Positions 6,125 to 9,257 of a DNA stretch of 9,257 nucleotides are shown piece after piece. Position 1 is the first letter of the stretch. Each line of letters opens with the position of its first letter. The DNA lies in NCBI GenBank assembly GCA_934183145.1, contig CAKPSA010000048.1, positions 1 to 9,257 on the forward strand, read 5' to 3'. Both the position numbers and the translations under genes were made by a program. The notes below the pieces were generated by a model. That model was not told the DNA's origin. It did not search any database and worked only from the letters and a program-made list of their open reading frames with translations. This DNA comes from an uncultured Veillonella sp. (GTDB lineage Bacteria > Bacillota > Negativicutes > Veillonellales > Veillonellaceae).

Positions 6125-8176
6125 ATGGCAAAGGATTTATTATTTGAAATCGGTGCAGAAGAAATTCCTGCCGGCTTTATGCCAAATATCTTAGGTCAAT
6201 TGAAACAATTGGCTGAAACAAAATTAAATGATGCCCATCTTCCTTTTGAAAGCATCGCAACATACGGCACACCACGTCGTTTGGCTCTTATCGTGAAAGG
6301 TCTTGCTGACACATCCGCTGAAATCAGCGAACGACATAAAGGTCCTTCTGCATCTATCGCATATGATGCTGATGGTAATGCAACAAAAGCAGCTATCGGT
6401 TTTGCTCGTGGTAAAGGTCTTGATGTAGCTGATCTCGTTGTAGAAGACGGCTATATTTATGCTGAAACTAAAACTGCAGGCGTACCTGCAAAAGATATCG
6501 TCACAGATATGTTACCTCAATTGATTACAGGTCTTAACTTCCCTAAATCCATGCATTGGGGCAATTTAGATGCTAAATTTGTACGTCCTGTACGTTGGCT
6601 TGTAGCATTACTTGATGAAGAAGTAATTCCTGTAGAATTTGCTACTGTAAAATCTGGTAATGTAACACGTGGTCATCGATTCTTAGGTGCTGATGAAATC
6701 ACTATTAAAAATGCGGCATCCTATGTAGACACATTAAAAGAAAACTTTGTTATGGTTGATCAAGACGCACGTCGTAAATTGATCTCCAAACAATTACATG
6801 ATATTGCAGCTTCTAAAAATGCATCCATCGTTTGGGATGATGATTTGTTAGAAGAAATTAACTATCTTGTTGAATGGCCTACAGCTTTGTGTGGTGGCTT
6901 TGAAGAGTCCTACTTGGCACTTCCAGATGCAGCTATCATTACACCAATGAAAGACCATCAACGTTACTTCCCATTGGTTGACCAAGAGGGCAAATTATTG
7001 CCAATGTTCTTAACAGTTCGTAACGGCTCCGATCATTCCATCGAAGTAGTTCAAGCTGGTAATGAACGTGTATTGCGCGCACGTCTTGATGATGCTAAAT
7101 TCTTCTTCAACGAAGACCGCAAGAAACCTCTTATCGACCGTCAAGATGGTTTAACTAAAATCGTATTCCAAGAAGGTCTTGGTAACTTAGCAGATAAAAC
7201 TGAACGTTTGCTTAAATTGGGCCGTGTATTTGGTGAAGAATGTGGCTTGCACGAAGATGCAGCTGTTGTGTTAGAACGCGCTACAGAGCTTGCTAAAACT
7301 GACCTTACAACAGGTATGGTTACAGAGTTCACTGAATTACAAGGTGTAATGGGTAAAGAATACGCTTTACTTGATGGTGAGTCCGAAGAGGTAGCAGAAG
7401 CTATTTTTGAACAATATTTACCACGTTTTGCAGGTGATGTATTGCCTCAAACTGAAGCTGGTAAAGTATTGTCCATCATCGATAAAGTAGATAATATTGT
7501 TGCTACTTTCAGCCGTGGTTTAATTCCTACAGGCTCTCAAGATCCATATGCATTGCGTCGTCAAACAATTGGTATCTTGAACATCTTGCTTGGTAGTGAC
7601 TGGAACATCAGCTTGCGTCCAATCTTCAAAGCATCTATGGAATTACTTAATGTACCAGCTGAAAAACAAGACGAATTGCTTGGCCAAGTAGAAGAATTCT
7701 TCACACTTCGTTTGAAAAATATCTTCCTTGATCGCGAAGTTCCTCATCATGTAATCGACTTGTTGTTGTCCAACAACGAATTGTCCGTTGCTGATGCTGA
7801 AGGTCTTGTAAATGCATTGTTAGCAAACCGCATCGATGAAAACGTTGAGCTTGTTCAAGCTTATACTCGTATGTACAATCTCGTAAAAGCTGTAGAATAT
7901 ACAGGCGTTAATAGCGACTTGTTGAAAGAAGATGCGGAAAAAGCATTGTTCGAAGCTGCTTCCAAAGCATCTGAAGCTAGCCTAGCAGCATGGGAAGCTA
8001 ATGATTATGATGCAGTTGTAGCGGTTCCAGCTACCTTGGTTCCAGCCATCAACAAATTCTTTGAAGATGTAATGGTTATGGATAAAGACGAAGCTATTAA
8101 AGCTAACCGTCTACAACTTGTTCGTTTAGCGTACAATGTAATGGCTATTATCGGCGATATTAGTGCATTAAAATAA
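6125..8176 (+). CDS. glyS: Glycine--tRNA ligase beta subunit
   Basis: GlyS is the second chain of the tetrameric glycyl-tRNA synthetase. It helps bind and position tRNA-Gly and is needed for aminoacylation. The product is 683 residues, in the usual range. The start ATG is 1 nt after the glyQ stop, with AAAGGAG at 6109-6115 inside the end of glyQ, so translation is probably coupled. Family landmarks are the N-terminal LLFEIGAEEIPAGFM (5-19), GTPRRLAL (48-55), RHKGPS (70-75), NFPKSMHWG (138-146), the TPMKDHQRYFPL segment (273-284), RARLDDAKFFFNEDR (318-332), TEFTELQGVMGKEYA (400-414, in the HD-like part), and GSQDPYALRRQ (470-480). The last ~110 residues fit the helical DALR-type anticodon-binding domain. 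No motif is missing and there is no frameshift. It ends before a strong terminator, closing the glyQS operon. Confidence 0.98.
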   Translation: MAKDLLFEIGAEEIPAGFMPNILGQLKQLAETKLNDAHLPFESIATYGTPRRLALIVKGLADTSAEISERHKGPSASIAYDADGNATKAAIGFARGKGLDVADLVVEDGYIYAETKTAGVPAKDIVTDMLPQLITGLNFPKSMHWGNLDAKFVRPVRWLVALLDEEVIPVEFATVKSGNVTRGHRFLGADEITIKNAASYVDTLKENFVMVDQDARRKLISKQLHDIAASKNASIVWDDDLLEEINYLVEWPTALCGGFEESYLALPDAAIITPMKDHQRYFPLVDQEGKLLPMFLTVRNGSDHSIEVVQAGNERVLRARLDDAKFFFNEDRKKPLIDRQDGLTKIVFQEGLGNLADKTERLLKLGRVFGEECGLHEDAAVVLERATELAKTDLTTGMVTEFTELQGVMGKEYALLDGESEEVAEAIFEQYLPRFAGDVLPQTEAGKVLSIIDKVDNIVATFSRGLIPTGSQDPYALRRQTIGILNILLGSDWNISLRPIFKASMELLNVPAEKQDELLGQVEEFFTLRLKNIFLDREVPHHVIDLLLSNNELSVADAEGLVNALLANRIDENVELVQAYTRMYNLVKAVEYTGVNSDLLKEDAEKALFEAASKASEASLAAWEANDYDAVVAVPATLVPAINKFFEDVMVMDKDEAIKANRLQLVRLAYNVMAIIGDISALK

Positions 8177-8223
8177 TATATTTTGTATTAGATACATTAA
8201 ACTTTTACAGAAATATATGAAAG

Positions 8224-8250
8224 AAGAGGTACCATTTGGTACCTCTTTTT
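8224..8250 (+). terminator. Intrinsic terminator of the glyQS operon
   Basis: A 10-bp perfect stem, AAGAGGTACC (8224-8233) with GGTACCTCTT (8238-8247), closes an ATTT loop and runs into TTTTT (8246-8250). It lies 47 nt after the glyS stop and separates glyQS from the marR-like gene. The A-rich 5' flank gives it only a weak terminator look on the other strand. Confidence 0.92.
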
Positions 8251-8285
8251 GCTTTTACGAAGAATATACATATTTTATGCAGGAA

Positions 8286-8314
8286 TTTTTGAGACCATGG
8301 CGAATACTTATAAT
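8286..8314 (+). promoter_or_regulatory. Promoter of the MarR-family gene
   Basis: A perfect -10 TATAAT (8309-8314) is preceded by a poor -35: TTTTTG (8286-8291) at 17 bp, or the better hexamer TTGAGA (8289-8294) at only 14 bp. The predicted start is about 8321, inside the inverted repeat described next. Weak -35 plus perfect -10 is compatible with a low-level, repressible promoter. Confidence 0.6.
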
Positions 8315-8328
8315 ATACAAAGTTGTAT
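8315..8328 (+). promoter_or_regulatory. Inverted repeat, likely autoregulatory operator of the MarR-family gene
   Basis: ATACAA-AG-TTGTAT is a perfect 6-bp inverted repeat with a 2-bp centre. It begins immediately after the -10 box, covers the predicted transcription start, and overlaps the first base of the ribosome binding site. MarR proteins bind as dimers to short palindromes of this kind and often repress their own gene, so this is the best operator candidate in the window. It is too short and AT-rich to be a terminator. Confidence 0.55.
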
Positions 8329-8343
8329 GAGGAGATAACTATC

Positions 8344-8730
8344 ATGAATCATGATGAATTATATAAAGCCTTATGTAAGGTGCCAAACGGTAAAGAAAAG
8401 TCTCGTGATAAAATAATTATAGAATTATATATGCGATCTCAAGGAGCATCTCAAAAACAATTAGTGGATGCTCTTAATATGCGTCCTGCTACAGTGTCAG
8501 AGCAGACGGATATACTTATTGAATTAGGGTATGTCACAAAGCATATTGATTATATGGATAAACGTATTTCTGTAGTCGGTCTTACGGAAGAGGGTAAGCG
8601 ATTAGGTAAATCATTATTACATTCGTATGATCAATTTCTTAATGTATTATTTTCTGATTTTTCTGATGATGAAAAAGATGATTTATATCGCTTGTTAGGT
8701 AAGTTAAAGCGCCCAATCTTAAGTAAATAA
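8344..8730 (+). CDS. MarR-family winged helix-turn-helix transcriptional regulator
   Basis: This is a 128-residue DNA-binding regulator. The start is ATG 8344 with TGAGGAG (8328-8334) 9 nt upstream; an in-frame TTG at 8323 would place the ribosome binding site inside the gene and is rejected. The winged helix covers residues ~20-88. The helix-turn-helix is at ~36-61 (SQKQLVDALNMRPATVSEQ as recognition part), and the wing at ~63-84 has the MarR signature spacing D72-x-R74 ... LTEEG (80-84). The dimerisation helices at both ends are short, making the protein a little smaller than the usual ~140 residues. Its only cysteine is Cys11 in the N-terminal helix, roughly where OhrR-type members carry a peroxide-sensing cysteine; I would not infer redox sensing from that alone. 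It stands alone between two terminated units, so its target genes and ligand are unknown beyond probable self-regulation. Confidence 0.9.
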   Translation: MNHDELYKALCKVPNGKEKSRDKIIIELYMRSQGASQKQLVDALNMRPATVSEQTDILIELGYVTKHIDYMDKRISVVGLTEEGKRLGKSLLHSYDQFLNVLFSDFSDDEKDDLYRLLGKLKRPILSK

Positions 8731-8759
8731 TTAGTTTTTCAAAATTATATAGAAAATAC

Positions 8760-8789
8760 TTGCGAACAGTACGTGATTTATGATACTAT
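8760..8789 (+). promoter_or_regulatory. Candidate rplS promoter
   Basis: The -35 candidate TTGCGA (8760-8765) is followed by TACTAT (8784-8789) at 18 bp with an upstream TG at 8781-8782 (extended -10), or by GATACT (8782-8787) at 16 bp. The predicted start near 8796 leaves a leader of about 65 nt before rplS. No terminator is visible between the marR-like gene and this promoter, so some read-through is possible. Confidence 0.55.
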
Positions 8790-8796
8790 ATTGCTG

Positions 8797-8861
8797 TTAA
8801 TTTGAGACAGTCCGCTGCCTATAAGGTGTAGGTATTGAATGTCTGCAAACAGGAGGAAACA
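8797..8861 (+). promoter_or_regulatory. rplS 5' leader, possible structured autoregulatory element
   Basis: The leader can close with AGACA (8805-8809) pairing to TGTCT (8840-8844), enclosing a G/C-containing stretch (CCGCTGCC ... AGGTGTAGG), just before the strong site AGGAGG (8851-8856) that lies 5 nt from the rplS ATG. Firmicutes are known to carry L19 leader RNAs through which L19 controls its own mRNA. The position fits, but I cannot match the consensus by eye, so this is tentative. Confidence 0.3.
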
Positions 8862-9203
8862 ATGAACATTATTAACGTACTTGAACAAGAACAACTTCGT
8901 ACAGACATCCCTACTTTCCGCGCTGGTGACACAGTTCGCGTACACGTAAAAGTAGTGGAAGGTTCTCGTGAACGTATCCAAGTATTCGAAGGTTTGGTAA
9001 TTAAACGTCAAAACGGTGGCGTACGTGAAACTTTCACAGTTCGTCGTATTGCATCCGGTGTAGGTGTAGAACGTACATTCCCACTTCACAGCCCACGCTT
9101 AGCTAAAATCGAAGTTATGCGCCGTGGTGTTGTTCGTCGTGCTAAATTGTACTACTTACGTAACCTTACTGGTAAAGCTGCTCGTATTCGCGAAAAACGC
9201 TAA
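8862..9203 (+). CDS. rplS: Large ribosomal subunit protein bL19
   Basis: L19 is a small basic protein of the 50S subunit lying at the interface with the 30S subunit. The product is 113 residues, normal for the family. The start is ATG 8862 with AGGAGG (8851-8856) 5 nt upstream; an in-frame TTG at 8835 has no such site and is rejected. The family core is easy to see: [20 protein letters not shown] (19-38), [14 protein letters not shown] (40-53), [20 protein letters not shown] (57-76) and the basic end [14 protein letters not shown] (86-99) with [10 protein letters not shown] (104-113). Codon use is strongly biased (CGT, TTC, AAA), as expected for a highly expressed gene. It is a single-gene unit here, with its own promoter and a terminator directly after. 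Confidence 0.98.
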   Translation: MNIINVLEQEQLRTDIPTFRAGDTVRVHVKVVEGSRERIQVFEGLVIKRQNGGVRETFTVRRIASGVGVERTFPLHSPRLAKIEVMRRGVVRRAKLYYLRNLTGKAARIREKR

Positions 9204-9210
9204 TGTTCAT

Positions 9211-9240
9211 AAAAGGCTGCCGTTGGCAGCCTTTTATTTT
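9211..9240 (+). terminator. Intrinsic terminator of rplS
   Basis: An 11-bp perfect stem, AAAAGGCTGCC (9211-9221) with GGCAGCCTTTT (9225-9235), closes a GTT loop and is followed by a further T-run (9237-9241). The A-rich 5' arm and T-rich 3' arm make it plausible in both directions. It starts 7 nt after the rplS stop. Confidence 0.93.
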
Positions 9241-9257
9241 TGCTAAAATTTAGATAT

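Noticed and set aside
8184..8196. TGTAT-TAG-ATACA inverted repeat downstream of glyS
   Set aside because: It shares the TTGTAT half-site but its arms are in the opposite order to the marR-like operator; it lies between the glyS stop and terminator with no promoter nearby.
8778..9089. Open frame of 103 codons on the minus strand over the rplS start
   Set aside because: It covers the rplS promoter, leader and conserved coding region in antisense; this is a shadow of the biased codons of rplS.

Overview
The window most likely comes from a diderm Firmicute of the Negativicutes, and Veillonella is my best guess. The DNA is AT-rich. A large two-partner-secretion adhesin/CDI-type exoprotein, which needs an outer membrane, sits next to a glycyl-tRNA synthetase operon controlled by a T-box riboswitch, which is a Firmicutes-style device. 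That pairing points to Negativicutes. The genus is an inference from general appearance, not from a database match. All supported genes are on the + strand.

Layout. (1) Positions 1-4376 hold the 3' part of a very large FhaB/CdiA-like gene. It has filamentous-haemagglutinin beta-helix repeats, then the conserved pretoxin region of contact-dependent inhibition (CDI) proteins, then a C-terminal effector region of about 437 residues that I cannot assign to a toxin family. (2) Positions 4366-4824 hold a small gene that overlaps its stop codon by 11 nt. It encodes a protein with one N-terminal membrane segment and sits where the cognate immunity gene is expected. (3) Positions 4825-5247 are non-coding. 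They hold a consensus promoter and a glycine T-box leader with a GGC specifier, a TGGA acceptor bulge and a perfect 12-bp terminator. (4) glyQ (5248-6123) and glyS (6125-8176) encode the alpha and beta chains of glycyl-tRNA synthetase and are followed by a strong hairpin terminator. (5) A small MarR-family regulator (8344-8730) has its own promoter and a perfect 14-bp inverted repeat just downstream of the -10 box, a likely autoregulatory operator. (6) rplS, ribosomal protein L19 (8862-9203), has its own promoter and short leader and ends in a strong terminator.

How the parts work together. The first two genes look like a toxin-immunity module at the end of a CDI/two-partner-secretion locus. 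The immunity candidate appears to be anchored in the inner membrane with its globular part outside the cytoplasm, which would suggest that the effector acts on the envelope. Arginine codon use shifts from CGT in the repeat region to AGA/AGG in the effector and immunity regions, as expected if the toxin-immunity end has been exchanged. The remaining genes are housekeeping translation genes. The T-box lets uncharged tRNA-Gly switch on glyQS.

The most interesting points are the unassigned effector with its membrane-anchored partner, and a TACAA-N2-TTGT motif shared by the marR operator and the glyQS promoter.
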